This document shows, piece by piece, positions 40,361 through 49,331 of a DNA stretch of 64,000 nucleotides (position 1 is its first letter; each line of letters begins with the position of its first letter). The position numbers were made by a program, and so were the translations under genes. The notes beneath the pieces were generated by a model. It did no database searches, was not told where the DNA came from, and saw only the letters and a list, made by a program, of their open reading frames with translations. The stretch comes from Saliniramus sp050485405. Its GTDB lineage: Bacteria; Pseudomonadota; Alphaproteobacteria; Rhizobiales; Beijerinckiaceae. Location of the stretch: NCBI GenBank assembly GCA_050485405.1, contig JBJHBI010000013.1, positions 1 to 64,000 on the forward strand, written 5' to 3'.

Positions 40361-40456
40361 ATGAGCGGCATCGTGGCAGCCATTCGCCCCGCCGAGATCC
40401 TAAGTCATCTTGGTATCGGGCGGGCATTTGTCTACCGGATGCTCAAGGTCGCCTGA
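40361..40456 (+). pseudogene. Serine recombinase (resolvase/invertase) C-terminal remnant
   Basis: The short frame encodes IRPAEILSHLGIGRAFVYRMLK, which matches the helix-turn-helix tail of resolvases/invertases (IGRASVYR motif). The catalytic domain is missing: an in-frame stop lies just upstream. Confidence 0.6.
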
Positions 40457-40521
40457 TCGTCCTTTGGTTTCCAAGCTGGACTTTTTCGGCTATCAATCCT
40501 GTATTCAATTTGGGGAATGTC

Positions 40522-41451
40522 ATGATCAGGCGATTGTTCTTGGGAGTCGTAGCCGCCGTCATCATAATCAGCATGGCGATCGCCCAGCCCTCTGATGACA
40601 CCTTGCGCCGAGCCGAACAGGGAGATGTGGTCGCCCAAACGAGCATCGGTTTTATGTACGGCACAGGAGATGGCGTCGAGCAAGACTATGCCGAGGCAGT
40701 GCGCTGGTATCGCAAGGCCGCCGAAGAAGGATTTTCTGTTGCACAGTTCATGCTTGGCGCCATGTATGCTCAAGGTCACGGTGTCTCGCAGGATTATGTC
40801 GAGGCTGCACGCTGGATCCGCAATGCCGCTGAGCAGGGACACGCGGAAGCCCAAAATAGTCTCGGCATCATGTACAGACGGGGTAACGGCGTTCCGCAGA
40901 ACGATGTCGAGGCCGTCCGTTGGTATCGCAAGGCCGCCGAACAGGGAGTTGCGCAAGCCCAGAACAATCTCGGCTTCATGTACAGTACAGGCGATGTCGT
41001 CTCGCAGGACGATCTCGTGGCCGTGCACTGGTTCCGCAGGGCCGCCGAGCAGGGAAATGCACTTGGACAGTTCAAGCTCGGTTTCATGCTTGAAGCCGGT
41101 TTCGGTGTCCCGCAGCATTATGCCGAGGCCATCCGCTGGTACCGCAAGGCGGCCGAGCAGGGGTTCCCACGGGCCCAGGTAAATCTCGCTTTCATGTACG
41201 CCGAAGGTCGCGGTGTCCCGCAAGATTACATCCTCGCCCATATGTGGGCTAACTTAGCAGCGAGTAATGGAAATAGAGAAGCGCGACATAATCGCGACTC
41301 CATCGCGGGGCGCATGACCCCTGACCAGGTCGCCGAAGCCCAGCGCCTTGCACGTGAGTGGAAGCCAAGTAGTAAAGGAATTCGTGGTCATGGTGAAACA
41401 CATGGCGCGACGAATTACGAATCCCGCTCGGTTAGATCGCATCCCTATTGA
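40522..41451 (+). CDS. Sel1-repeat protein, secreted
   Basis: 309 residues: signal peptide (MIRRLFLGVVAAVIIISMAIA), then six Sel1-like repeats of 36 residues of the form AQxxLGxMYxxGxGVxQDYxEAxRWYRKAAEQG, and a polar tail. Sel1 proteins are adaptor solenoids; in the envelope they often help secretion, cell-wall sensing or host interaction. The start at 40,522 follows GGGG at 6-7 nt. Its repeats are very regular at DNA level. The role in the island is unknown. Confidence 0.85.
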   Translation: MIRRLFLGVVAAVIIISMAIAQPSDDTLRRAEQGDVVAQTSIGFMYGTGDGVEQDYAEAVRWYRKAAEEGFSVAQFMLGAMYAQGHGVSQDYVEAARWIRNAAEQGHAEAQNSLGIMYRRGNGVPQNDVEAVRWYRKAAEQGVAQAQNNLGFMYSTGDVVSQDDLVAVHWFRRAAEQGNALGQFKLGFMLEAGFGVPQHYAEAIRWYRKAAEQGFPRAQVNLAFMYAEGRGVPQDYILAHMWANLAASNGNREARHNRDSIAGRMTPDQVAEAQRLAREWKPSSKGIRGHGETHGATNYESRSVRSHPY

Positions 41452-41532
41452 TGGAGTGGATGCCCCCACCCGACGGCATCGCAATGTGCCAAAATGGTGA
41501 TGCTGAAGTCATCACAGAGGGAGGAGGCATCC

Positions 41533-42021
41533 ATGGATGAGGTTAGCATCGTCGGCGTCGACCTGGCAAAGCAGGTTCTCCAGGTTCATGGGGCAGCGAC
41601 CGATGGACAGGTGCTGTTCCGCACGAAGCTGTCGCGGGCGCAATTTGCGAAATTCATAGCATCATTGCCGCCTTGCATGGTGGCAATGGAGGAATTCGCA
41701 ATGGCGCATCATTGGGATTGCGAGCTCTCCCGTCTGGGTCATGAAGTGCGGCTGATCCCGCCCATTTACGTGAAGCCCTTCGTCAAACGCCAAAAGAACG
41801 ATGCCGCTGATGCTGATGCTGAGGCCGTGACCGTGGCCGTGGCCGTGGCCGTGGCCGAAGCAGCACAGCGTCCGACCATGCGTACCCTTGCTGTAAAGAA
41901 GGCGGACCAACAGGCCCGGCCAATGTTGTTCCGCACCCGGGATCTGCTGGTCGGCCAGCGCACCCGTCTGGTGAACGCCCTACGAAGGCATCTTGCTGAG
42001 CACGGCAGTATAATGAGGTGA
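41533..42021 (+). pseudogene. IS110-family transposase, N-terminal fragment
   Basis: Encodes the DEDD-type N-terminal domain (VSIVGVDLAKQVLQVHGA, then KRQKNDAADA and QRPTMRTLAVKKADQQARPMLFRTRDLL), but stops after about 160 residues; the Ser-containing C-terminal transposase domain is absent. The DAADAEA segment is swollen by three to four GTGGCC hexamer copies (41,830-41,858), encoding Val-Ala repeats. The stop lies next to the SIR2 start, so the fragment may supply transcription for the defence genes. Confidence 0.8.
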
Positions 42022-42023
42022 TT

Positions 42024-43307
42024 ATGCAATGGAATCACGATCATATCGCTCACATCGGCGGTGAAACGGAAACACCCGCAGATCCGGCAGGGGAAACTAG
42101 CAGATGGCGAAAACGGATTGAACCTTGGCTGTCCGCTGTGTTTCAGGCAGAACACCTTTCGCTACTGCTCGGAAACGGCTTTACGACCGCCATGGCCAAC
42201 TGTGCCGGCAGTGCGCCAACGAGCATGGTCGGTTCGGGCTTTGGTGGATGCGCGAACGAACAGAAGGTTGCCGCTCATGCGAAGAAGATGGCGGAAGCCA
42301 TGGGAAGGGGTAGCGCGAACATCGAAGACGAGCTTTCGGCGGCGCTCTCGCTCTTGAACGGGTTGCAGATACTTGAGCATCCAGATGCGTCTGCCTGGGA
42401 GAGGGCGATCGACAAAGTGCTCGGTGGATTCATCAAGGATGTGCTCGCCACAGAAAAAGGCATTCAGGACGGCTTTGATAAAGAGCGTGCCGTTGGCGGA
42501 CCGCTCGCGAGGGAAGTACTGGTATCGTTCCTGATGAGCTTTGCCAGCCGTGCTGCATCACGGGAGAGGCTACATATCTTCACGACCAACTATGATCGCC
42601 TGATTGAGCGCGGCTGCGACTATGCCGGTTTGCGAATCATCGACCGTTTCACAGGAGCTCTTGAGCCGGAATTCAGGTCCTCCCGTCTGCATATCGACAT
42701 GCACTATACGCCGCCCGGTATTCGGGGAGAGCCGCGACACCTAGAAGGCGTGGTGCACCTGACCAAACTGCACGGCTCACTCGACTGGCGCCATGAACAG
42801 CCCCGCCTGTATCGTACCGGCTTGCCGTTCGGAGCGGATGGTGGGCATCCAGCGGTGCCGGACAGCCCACGGAGTTCCGTAATGATCTACCCGAATGCGG
42901 TCAAGGATGTTGAAACCACAGCTTATCCCTACGCCGATCTCTTCCGCGATTTCTCGTCTTCAATCTGCCAGCCGAACAACGTGCTGGTCGCTTACGGCTA
43001 CGGATTCGGCGATGACCATATCAACAGAGTCATTTCCGACATGCTCACCATTCCTTCGACGCATCTGGTCATTCTCGCCTGGGGCGAGAAGCCCCATGAA
43101 CGGATAGCATCATTCGTTTCACGGGTCGGAAGGCCGCAGCAACTCACGTTGCTGATCGGCAAGCATTTCGGCGATATCGGCACGCTGGTAGAGCATTACC
43201 TGCCCAAGCCGGCTATTGATCCGCTCACGATCCGCATGACCGAGCTGGTCGAGCGGCGCGGCAAGATCGGAGGCCAGCAGCCCGATGATGATGGCGGTGC
43301 GCCATGA
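42024..43307 (+). CDS. SIR2-domain defence protein (SIR2-HerA system)
   Basis: 427 residues with SIR2 NADase features: LLLGNGF near residue 48, FTTNYDRLIERG at 186-197, catalytic His250 in KLHGSLDW, and a YGYGFGDDHIN loop. In SIR2-HerA anti-phage systems this protein depletes NAD+ when activated by infection. ATG 42,024 has GAGG 5 nt upstream; a GTG 6 bases earlier is the alternative. It overlaps the HerA gene by 4 bp (ATGA). Confidence 0.88.
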   Translation: MQWNHDHIAHIGGETETPADPAGETSRWRKRIEPWLSAVFQAEHLSLLLGNGFTTAMANCAGSAPTSMVGSGFGGCANEQKVAAHAKKMAEAMGRGSANIEDELSAALSLLNGLQILEHPDASAWERAIDKVLGGFIKDVLATEKGIQDGFDKERAVGGPLAREVLVSFLMSFASRAASRERLHIFTTNYDRLIERGCDYAGLRIIDRFTGALEPEFRSSRLHIDMHYTPPGIRGEPRHLEGVVHLTKLHGSLDWRHEQPRLYRTGLPFGADGGHPAVPDSPRSSVMIYPNAVKDVETTAYPYADLFRDFSSSICQPNNVLVAYGYGFGDDHINRVISDMLTIPSTHLVILAWGEKPHERIASFVSRVGRPQQLTLLIGKHFGDIGTLVEHYLPKPAIDPLTIRMTELVERRGKIGGQQPDDDGGAP

Positions 43308-45448
43308 CGACGATTGTCGAGCGCATCGGCTCGCTTTCAGTCGGCCGCGTTGAAACTGTCACCGCCGAAGAGCTGCGCATCGCGCTTTTCAATGAGACAC
43401 CGCAGGCGACCGCGTTGAATACCGGAACGCCCACCGGCTTTCCGCGAATTAATGCCTATGTTTTGATTCCGAATGAGACCGGCGCGGTTGTCGCGGTCAT
43501 CAAGGAAATCTCCATTGTTCGCGCCAGGCCGGTTCCCGGCAAGCAGGATGAGGCGCTTGTTGATCTACCGTATCCCGCCCGAACGGTTATTGCCATCCCG
43601 TTTGGCACGCTCTTACACGAAGGGAACGATCACGACAGACAACCAACTTACGCGCTGGAGCGAGGCGTTCCCGTTCTGCCGTCGGTCGGCGATCCGGTCC
43701 TGCTTCCGAGCGCAACGCAGCTCCGTTCTATCGTTGAGGCCAAAACCGATGACCGGCTGATTCAGATAGGCACGGCTCCGTTCGCGGGTAATGCTCGCGT
43801 CTGGGTACATCCCGACAAACTCTTTGGCCGACATCTTGCCGTTCTCGGCAACACCGGCAGCGGTAAATCCTGTTCGGTGGCAGGCATCGTACGGTGGTCG
43901 CTCGAAAGTGCCGCGGCGAAGTCGGCGGCACCGGAGGGCGAACAGGCCGCGCCTGCCAATGCGCGCTTTATCATCCTCGATCCCAACGGTGAATATTCGC
44001 AAGCCTTTGATGATGGAACCCTGCCGGTTCGCCGCTTCGCCGTCGGTGGTAAGGATGGTGCCAACCCACTCACTGTGCCGGGCTGGCTCTGGAACGGGCA
44101 GGAATGGGCGGCCTTTACCTCCGCACAGCCCGGCGTTCAGCGCCCAATCCTGCTCAGGGCGCTGCGGCAATTGCGAAATGCCGGCTCATCCGCCTTGACC
44201 GCGAGCACGCAGGCGATCAGGCGCTATTCCGGCTATGCCCGCCAGATCGAGCAGCTCTACGCCGACCTGCCGCAAAGCGTTGCCGGCTTCCCGCGCAACC
44301 GCGATTTCGGATCACTGCTTGAAGGGCTTCTTGGGCTGACCGAATCCGATGAGGCGGCCCTTGCGACCTACGGAAACGAGGCGGCTGATCTCAGCGCCGC
44401 GATCATTGCCATTCGCCCAACTATCCAGCAAGTGCATGACGACAGGCATTACATCTGGCAAGGTAGCCCCCGCTACAACGATTTTCAGCCAGGCGACCTG
44501 ACAACAGTCCTGACCGCGCTCCGGACGATCACAGACGTATTCCCCATTGCCGCCACACACGGTGAGATCAGCGAAGATGCGCCGGTCCGCTTTGACGTGA
44601 GCGAGCTTCCCGACCGTATCCATGAGGTTGCTATGGCAACGGGAGGGCAAGCACTTAACAATGTCGAGCCGCTTATCAACCGCATTCAGATCATGCTCGG
44701 AGATGTCGGACTCCGCCCTGTGATAGATACCGAGGGTGCTGCATCGCTCAGTGAATGGCTTACCCGCCTGCTTGGTCCCGGTGACGGTTCACCCGAACCG
44801 TTGGCCATTCTAGATCTCTCACTCGTGCCTTCGGATGTCGTGCATGTAGCCATAGCCGTAATTTCACGCCTGATATTCGAGGCGCTGCAACGTCACATCA
44901 AGGAAACGAACGAAGCTCTGCCGACAGTGCTTGTACTTGAAGAGGCCCACAGCTTCGTTCGCAGAGACTCCGATGTTGGGTCGAGTGCACAGGCGGCTGA
45001 TCTTTGCCGTCAGACATTCGAGCGGATAGCAAGGGAAGGGCGGAAATTCGGGCTTGGACTCGTTTTGGCCTCTCAACGCCCGTCCGAATTGTCACCGACC
45101 GTCCTGGCACAATGCAACTCCTTTCTGCTCCATCGGATCGTCAACGATGTCGACCAGAATCTTGTCCGCCGCCTTGTTCCAGATGCCTTGGGCGGCCTTC
45201 TGGGGGAGCTGCCCACCCTCCCGTCACAGCAGGCGATCCTTCTGGGTTGGGCTGTCCCGACGCCGGTTCTCCTGCGCATTCGTGGCCTACAAAGAGAACA
45301 GCTACCGCGTTCGGATGATCCCAGGTTTTGGGGCACCTGGCTTGGGCGGGAAGGCGTTGTGCCGAATTGGGAAGGCGTTGCCGCAGCATGGGAGCAATCA
45401 GAACCAGCAGCTCCCAGCAATACTGATCCTGAGGCATCCCAAAGTTGA
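43304..45448 (+). CDS. herA: HerA-like DNA translocase/ATPase (SIR2-HerA system)
   Basis: 714-residue FtsK/HerA ATPase: N-terminal beta-barrel HAS-like domain (residues about 1-165), Walker A GNTGSGKS at 182-189, Walker B VLVLEEAHSFV, and the arginine-finger region REGRKFGLGLVLASQRPSEL. HerA hexamers form a complex with SIR2 partners and are needed for defence. Coupled to the SIR2 gene by a 4-bp overlap. No NurA nuclease gene is adjacent, which argues against a DNA-repair HerA. Confidence 0.88.
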   Translation: MTTIVERIGSLSVGRVETVTAEELRIALFNETPQATALNTGTPTGFPRINAYVLIPNETGAVVAVIKEISIVRARPVPGKQDEALVDLPYPARTVIAIPFGTLLHEGNDHDRQPTYALERGVPVLPSVGDPVLLPSATQLRSIVEAKTDDRLIQIGTAPFAGNARVWVHPDKLFGRHLAVLGNTGSGKSCSVAGIVRWSLESAAAKSAAPEGEQAAPANARFIILDPNGEYSQAFDDGTLPVRRFAVGGKDGANPLTVPGWLWNGQEWAAFTSAQPGVQRPILLRALRQLRNAGSSALTASTQAIRRYSGYARQIEQLYADLPQSVAGFPRNRDFGSLLEGLLGLTESDEAALATYGNEAADLSAAIIAIRPTIQQVHDDRHYIWQGSPRYNDFQPGDLTTVLTALRTITDVFPIAATHGEISEDAPVRFDVSELPDRIHEVAMATGGQALNNVEPLINRIQIMLGDVGLRPVIDTEGAASLSEWLTRLLGPGDGSPEPLAILDLSLVPSDVVHVAIAVISRLIFEALQRHIKETNEALPTVLVLEEAHSFVRRDSDVGSSAQAADLCRQTFERIAREGRKFGLGLVLASQRPSELSPTVLAQCNSFLLHRIVNDVDQNLVRRLVPDALGGLLGELPTLPSQQAILLGWAVPTPVLLRIRGLQREQLPRSDDPRFWGTWLGREGVVPNWEGVAAAWEQSEPAAPSNTDPEASQS

Positions 45449-45813
45449 AACTCGACCCAGCAAATGTCGGAGCCGAAGGCCTCGTTATTGACATTTCATC
45501 ACTACTCGGATCCCTTATCATCCCAAATATGTCGCGCTCCGTCACCCATTTCGAATAGCGAGCTGCCGTTCTGCTGGCGATCCCGGCCTCCCTCCCCGGG
45601 ACCGGGATACAACCAACCAGCTCAACACGATAATGCTGATTATCGTACTGAAATTGCCGAGCTTTTTGTGCGGCACACAAAGCAACTGGTTTTACGTTAT
45701 TTCTAGTAGGTTTTATTCTTGACGAAAAGCTCCCAAGGCCCTCAATCCGACCGAAACACTTCTTTCTTGCTAACCGCAGTGGCATCGTTCTCACAGACTA
45801 TGTGAGGATAGCG
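45449..45813. other. Gap before mob with two inverted repeats; possible oriT
   Basis: No gene seen. Two hairpins lie in AT-richer DNA: CGATAAT-gctg-ATTATCG (45,628-45,645, perfect 7-bp arms) and GCTTT[TT]GTG-cggca-CACAAAGC (45,661-45,683). MobV-type relaxases nick at an oriT with inverted repeats just upstream of the mob gene, so this is a candidate site; the nick position was not recognised. Confidence 0.35.
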
Positions 45814-46956
45814 ATGACGTTGCAAGCAAATTCCAAAGCCGCATGTCTGCGTATCAAGACGTGTTCGCCAGCGCAGGCCCGGTATCAGCGCCGCCACGAC
45901 ACGAGAGTTGGGAAGCTGCCCGGCTACGTCGATGCCAACAGCTCTCACCTCAACCGCTGCCTCGTCTCGCCACGGCCGTTTACCGAAATCACCCAGGAAA
46001 TCGACGATCTGCGTGTGAAAGCAGGTTGCAAACGCAAACGCAAGACAAACGCTGCGATCGTCATGGCTGGCATCATCGGTTTCGGACGAGATGCCCATGC
46101 CGATTTCTGTGCCTTGTCGGAGAAGAAACAGGATGCCGCCATCATCACGCTCGTGAAGACGTTGGCACAGAAGCTTGAAACGCTCGTCGAAAGCATTGAC
46201 ATCCACCTCGACGAAAGTGCGTTTCACGCGCATTTTTCGCTGCGGGCCTACAATCACAACGGTCGGCCACTGACTTCGACCCTCAACCCTTCGCTGTTGA
46301 GCGATCTCCAGACGCTGACATGCGACATCCTGTCGGGCTTTTGTCCGACGATTCGCCGGGGCCACCGAAAAGCCGATCGTCTTATGTCTGGCGCCACCAC
46401 GGCAGACGTCATTCACCGTTCTGTCCGCCGCCTGCATAGCGAGCTTCCTCTTGAGATCGCTCAAGCCGAGGCAACGCGTGATGAAATCGTTGCCGCATGT
46501 GGATTGGCCAGCCAGGAACGCAACCGCCTCGAAGCACAATTGACCGACCTCAAATCACAATCTCAGGAAGCGGAACGCGCACTCGCACAAATCAATCAGC
46601 ACGCTGCGGACATGGAAGTGCGGGCAAGTACCGTTCGGGCGAAGAGCCGCGTCATGGTCGATGACTTCAACCGTGTCGTCACTGCACTCAGCGCTGATCG
46701 GATCGCGATCGACGCCGATGGGCATTGGCAGCTGCCGGACATCGGTGATCGCCTTATCGGTGCGGGAGTTCGCGAAGCGATGACACCGACCATCACCAAA
46801 CTCATCAAGCGCAAGCAGGCCCTGGATGCCGCTTGGCAGCAGACGCTCGCACTCCGCTCGCGTCTTGAAGAATGGTTGTCAGAGCCGGAGCTCGACGCTG
46901 ATCTGCGTATCAGCGGGGAGAAACTCCTCGCTGATACGGCTCCACCGATGTTCTGA
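45814..46956 (+). CDS. MobV-type relaxase (plasmid recombination/mobilisation enzyme)
   Basis: 380 residues. The segment IHLDESAFHAHFSLRAYNHNGRPL carries the HxDExxxHxH pattern of MobV/Pre relaxases that bind a metal and nick oriT. The C-terminal half (about residues 210-310) is a predicted coiled coil rich in Glu, Gln and Ala. GAGG lies 6 nt before ATG 45,814; a GTG at 45,802 is the alternative. It suggests the island, or a plasmid that contributed to it, was mobilisable. A replication gene is not recognised. Confidence 0.72.
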   Translation: MTLQANSKAACLRIKTCSPAQARYQRRHDTRVGKLPGYVDANSSHLNRCLVSPRPFTEITQEIDDLRVKAGCKRKRKTNAAIVMAGIIGFGRDAHADFCALSEKKQDAAIITLVKTLAQKLETLVESIDIHLDESAFHAHFSLRAYNHNGRPLTSTLNPSLLSDLQTLTCDILSGFCPTIRRGHRKADRLMSGATTADVIHRSVRRLHSELPLEIAQAEATRDEIVAACGLASQERNRLEAQLTDLKSQSQEAERALAQINQHAADMEVRASTVRAKSRVMVDDFNRVVTALSADRIAIDADGHWQLPDIGDRLIGAGVREAMTPTITKLIKRKQALDAAWQQTLALRSRLEEWLSEPELDADLRISGEKLLADTAPPMF

Positions 46957-47341
46957 CGAATACCCGGAGGATGGCGTCAGCTTCATGTATGTCATTTTCC
47001 GGATTCACCCGAACAAATAATCCGGGTTACGGCAAACGGACCGTCGGACTTCATGCTGGGACAGCAATCCCACCACCATAATGCGTGACGCCCTCGCCAC
47101 CGTTAGATCGAGAAGTTCTTACTCAGCAAAAACCATACGATCGTCTTTTATAAACCATGGAATAATCAAATCAAACGCTGCTATAGATCAAGTATTGAAT
47201 TTATAAATACAATGGGGTATATCATGATCATCTGATCAGAACCGGATCAGATCATGGCCACCCCATGGTGGGGGCGACTATGAGCGTGGTAGGACACGCT
47301 CATAGCCTGGCCATGACGATTTACACTCTGGAGAAACCATC
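46957..47341. other. AT-rich gap with two strong inverted repeats
   Basis: No gene seen. Contains ATCTGATC/GATCAGAT (47,230-47,252, spacer 7) and CTATGAGCGTG/CACGCTCATAG (47,278-47,305, perfect 11-bp stem, 6-nt loop) just before the next gene. May be regulatory or a replication/transfer site. Confidence 0.4.
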
Positions 47342-47950
47342 ATGGTTGCTACAACTTCGTCTGATGCCTTCGCCGCCGTCAAGAATGTTTTACACGAGCC
47401 GGATACGCAGACCACCGGTGACGCGAGCCGGATCAAACGCATTGCCGCCCTGCACGCGGCGAAAGAGAGCGACAGAGAGATCCTTTCTCTGTTGAAGCGG
47501 CTCGATACGAGTAAGCAGGACGAGAAGCCCCGCCGCAAGCGTGCGCCCGGCAACACCCGACTGGCCGTTGTCGCACAATCTCAAGCCGCCCTTCATTTCG
47601 GCATGACCCGCGCCCCCAACATCTGGCGTCAGACAATCGCTACAACTCATGGCCAGACTGATCTCCTCGCCGTCGCTCTGCCGCCTGCAAATCTGTCGCC
47701 CAACGCCCTGTTCTGTCGGATGATCGGCCATATCTCCCGCGAAATTGCAGGACACCATGGGGTGAAGATCGAAAGCAGCTTGATTACGATCACGGGGGAC
47801 AAGAATGATGACATCGCTACGTCGATCGTGCGTAGCCTATATCACGAGACCTTCGTCATGCCGCCGGTGGAAAATCACTGGTTTGACCTGAAAAGGCTCC
47901 TCAAGTTTCCGCCTTTGTCTTGGGCCGCGGCCTGGTCGAGCAGGAGGTGA
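47342..47950 (+). CDS. Hypothetical protein of the island
   Basis: 202 residues, no recognised domain. N-terminal third is helical (RIKRIAALHAAKESDREILSLLKRLD), followed by a basic stretch KPRRKRAPGNTR that may contact nucleic acid. A good ribosome-site context precedes the ATG (GGAGAAACCATC). The upstream hairpins suggest regulated expression. The C-terminus is rich in Trp, Leu and Pro and might be altered by a frameshift. Confidence 0.45.
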   Translation: MVATTSSDAFAAVKNVLHEPDTQTTGDASRIKRIAALHAAKESDREILSLLKRLDTSKQDEKPRRKRAPGNTRLAVVAQSQAALHFGMTRAPNIWRQTIATTHGQTDLLAVALPPANLSPNALFCRMIGHISREIAGHHGVKIESSLITITGDKNDDIATSIVRSLYHETFVMPPVENHWFDLKRLLKFPPLSWAAAWSSRR

Positions 47951-48822
47951 TGCGACGTGGCATCGAGGCTCGCCCGTGATGAGTCGGGTCTCGATGCGTC
48001 AGCAACCCGCCCTATCGGAGTTTTCTTTCAATCCGGTCTTCGTGAGGCCAGATCGGGATGACGCCAAATCACGACAGGCCCGCGCCGGCGTGAGTTCACC
48101 CATCGATCCGTGCATCCTGGCGATCACAACGATCTGGCGATGCCGGATCATTAAAACCTGTTCGCTGGACGCATACAGGCCGGAGGGAACACGCTTGTGA
48201 TCACTCACAAAAAGCATACAAGGTGGCCGGCTCTGCAATCGGGCACCCCGGCCACATCTGCAAGCGGCGCATGACCGTGCGCGGCCCCGAGGTTTGCACA
48301 TCCATCCTGCGAGAAACAAATTCTTGGCTTTGACAAGATCTCATAACTTATTCCGCACAAACCGGGTCTCATGAGACGGGCTTTACCAAGTTTTCTTGTG
48401 TGGCTGGGGATCTATACTCTGTTGTGATGCCCCCACATCAACACGGCAACACTCAAGAGCCATGCGGCAGCCGCGGGGCCGGCATTGCGATCACATTCGC
48501 GGAGACGAGCCCGCGGCAACGCGTGCACGTTTTGATTTCAAGCGCCTTGTCACGCTGCACGGCGTTCCCGCTTGTTGCCGGGAAGCGCGCATGCACAAGC
48601 ATGTGGAAGCAAGGGATCTGTTGGATGCGCGACCTTGCAGCGAGGCCTCACGACACAACCGAGAAGCGCCTCGACCACGTTTTTTCATCCCGACCCGCGG
48701 CTTGACAGATGTCCACTGCACGCGTCATTGTGCTGACCACATACGGCACCCAACGCCGGTCATGGTCGCTTGAAAGTGCTTGATTTTTCTGGATCAGGCT
48801 TGTCGAAGATTGGCGTGTCAGG
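47951..48822. other. Right end of the island, no gene recognised
   Basis: About 870 bp. Open frames on both strands lack any recognisable protein and look random. A perfect 12-bp palindrome GTCTCATGAGAC lies at 48,366-48,377. Confidence 0.5.
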
Positions 48823-48840
48823 ATCCAGGTCCCCCAGCCA
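48823..48840. repeat. attR: 18-bp copy of the tRNA-Gln 3' end
   Basis: ATCCAGGTCCCCCAGCCA, identical to 37,554-37,571, in the same orientation. Marks the right border of the island. Confidence 0.85.
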
Positions 48841-49331
48841 CTCCTGCAACAACCTGCCGAAAGACTGACGATTCTGGTCTCGTCTGGCGCAGACGCCCTC
48901 CTCTCCATCATGCGATGGGGCACAGCGAAGCAAATGCGGATGGTCCGCGCAACCGGAGCGCGCGTATGCGCGTGCGCGTTCGGCCGCCGCTCGCCTGTCT
49001 GCGGAGGTGATCGGCAGCGGCGAAGCGAAACCACTGAGCGAGCCCTGAGAGGGCTTCGCATCCCCACCGCTCTCTGGTCCCTCGCCAGCGTCCATCGCTG
49101 CGCATTCCACAGGCGCGACGAACATGCGCCTCGTCCCGACGAGGTTAGCCGCCACGGTCAGGCCCGTCGTCTTGCGTCAGGCGACGAAGCGCCTTTCGAT
49201 CTGCTCCTCATTCAGTCCGCTCGTTGGGCGCAGTATCTCATCAGGCGCGCGCTGGCCGGTTCACGACCGGCTGTTCAGCGGGACGGGGAGCCGTTACCTC
49301 CATGAAGCGGCGAATATTTCTGCGCTGCAGA
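48841..49331. other. Gap between attR and the lasso locus
   Basis: About 490 bp of GC-rich sequence with no recognised gene. The AT-rich lasso genes begin abruptly after it, and the end of the lasC frame runs into this kind of sequence, which suggests a recombination junction near 49,330-49,450. Confidence 0.4.

Larger units (their letters stand above)
37498..48840. mobile_element. Genomic island integrated in tRNA-Gln
   Basis: Bounded by an intact tRNA-Gln with an adjacent tyrosine recombinase on the left and an 18-bp copy of the tRNA 3' end on the right. Cargo: recombinase, resolvase remnant, Sel1 protein, IS110 fragment, SIR2-HerA defence pair, MobV relaxase and hypothetical genes. Base composition is visibly less GC-rich than the flanks. 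Length about 11.3 kb. Confidence 0.85.

Noticed and set aside
48760..49155. 131-codon minus-strand frame across attR
   Set aside because: It would be a chimera of island and flank; no homology recognised.
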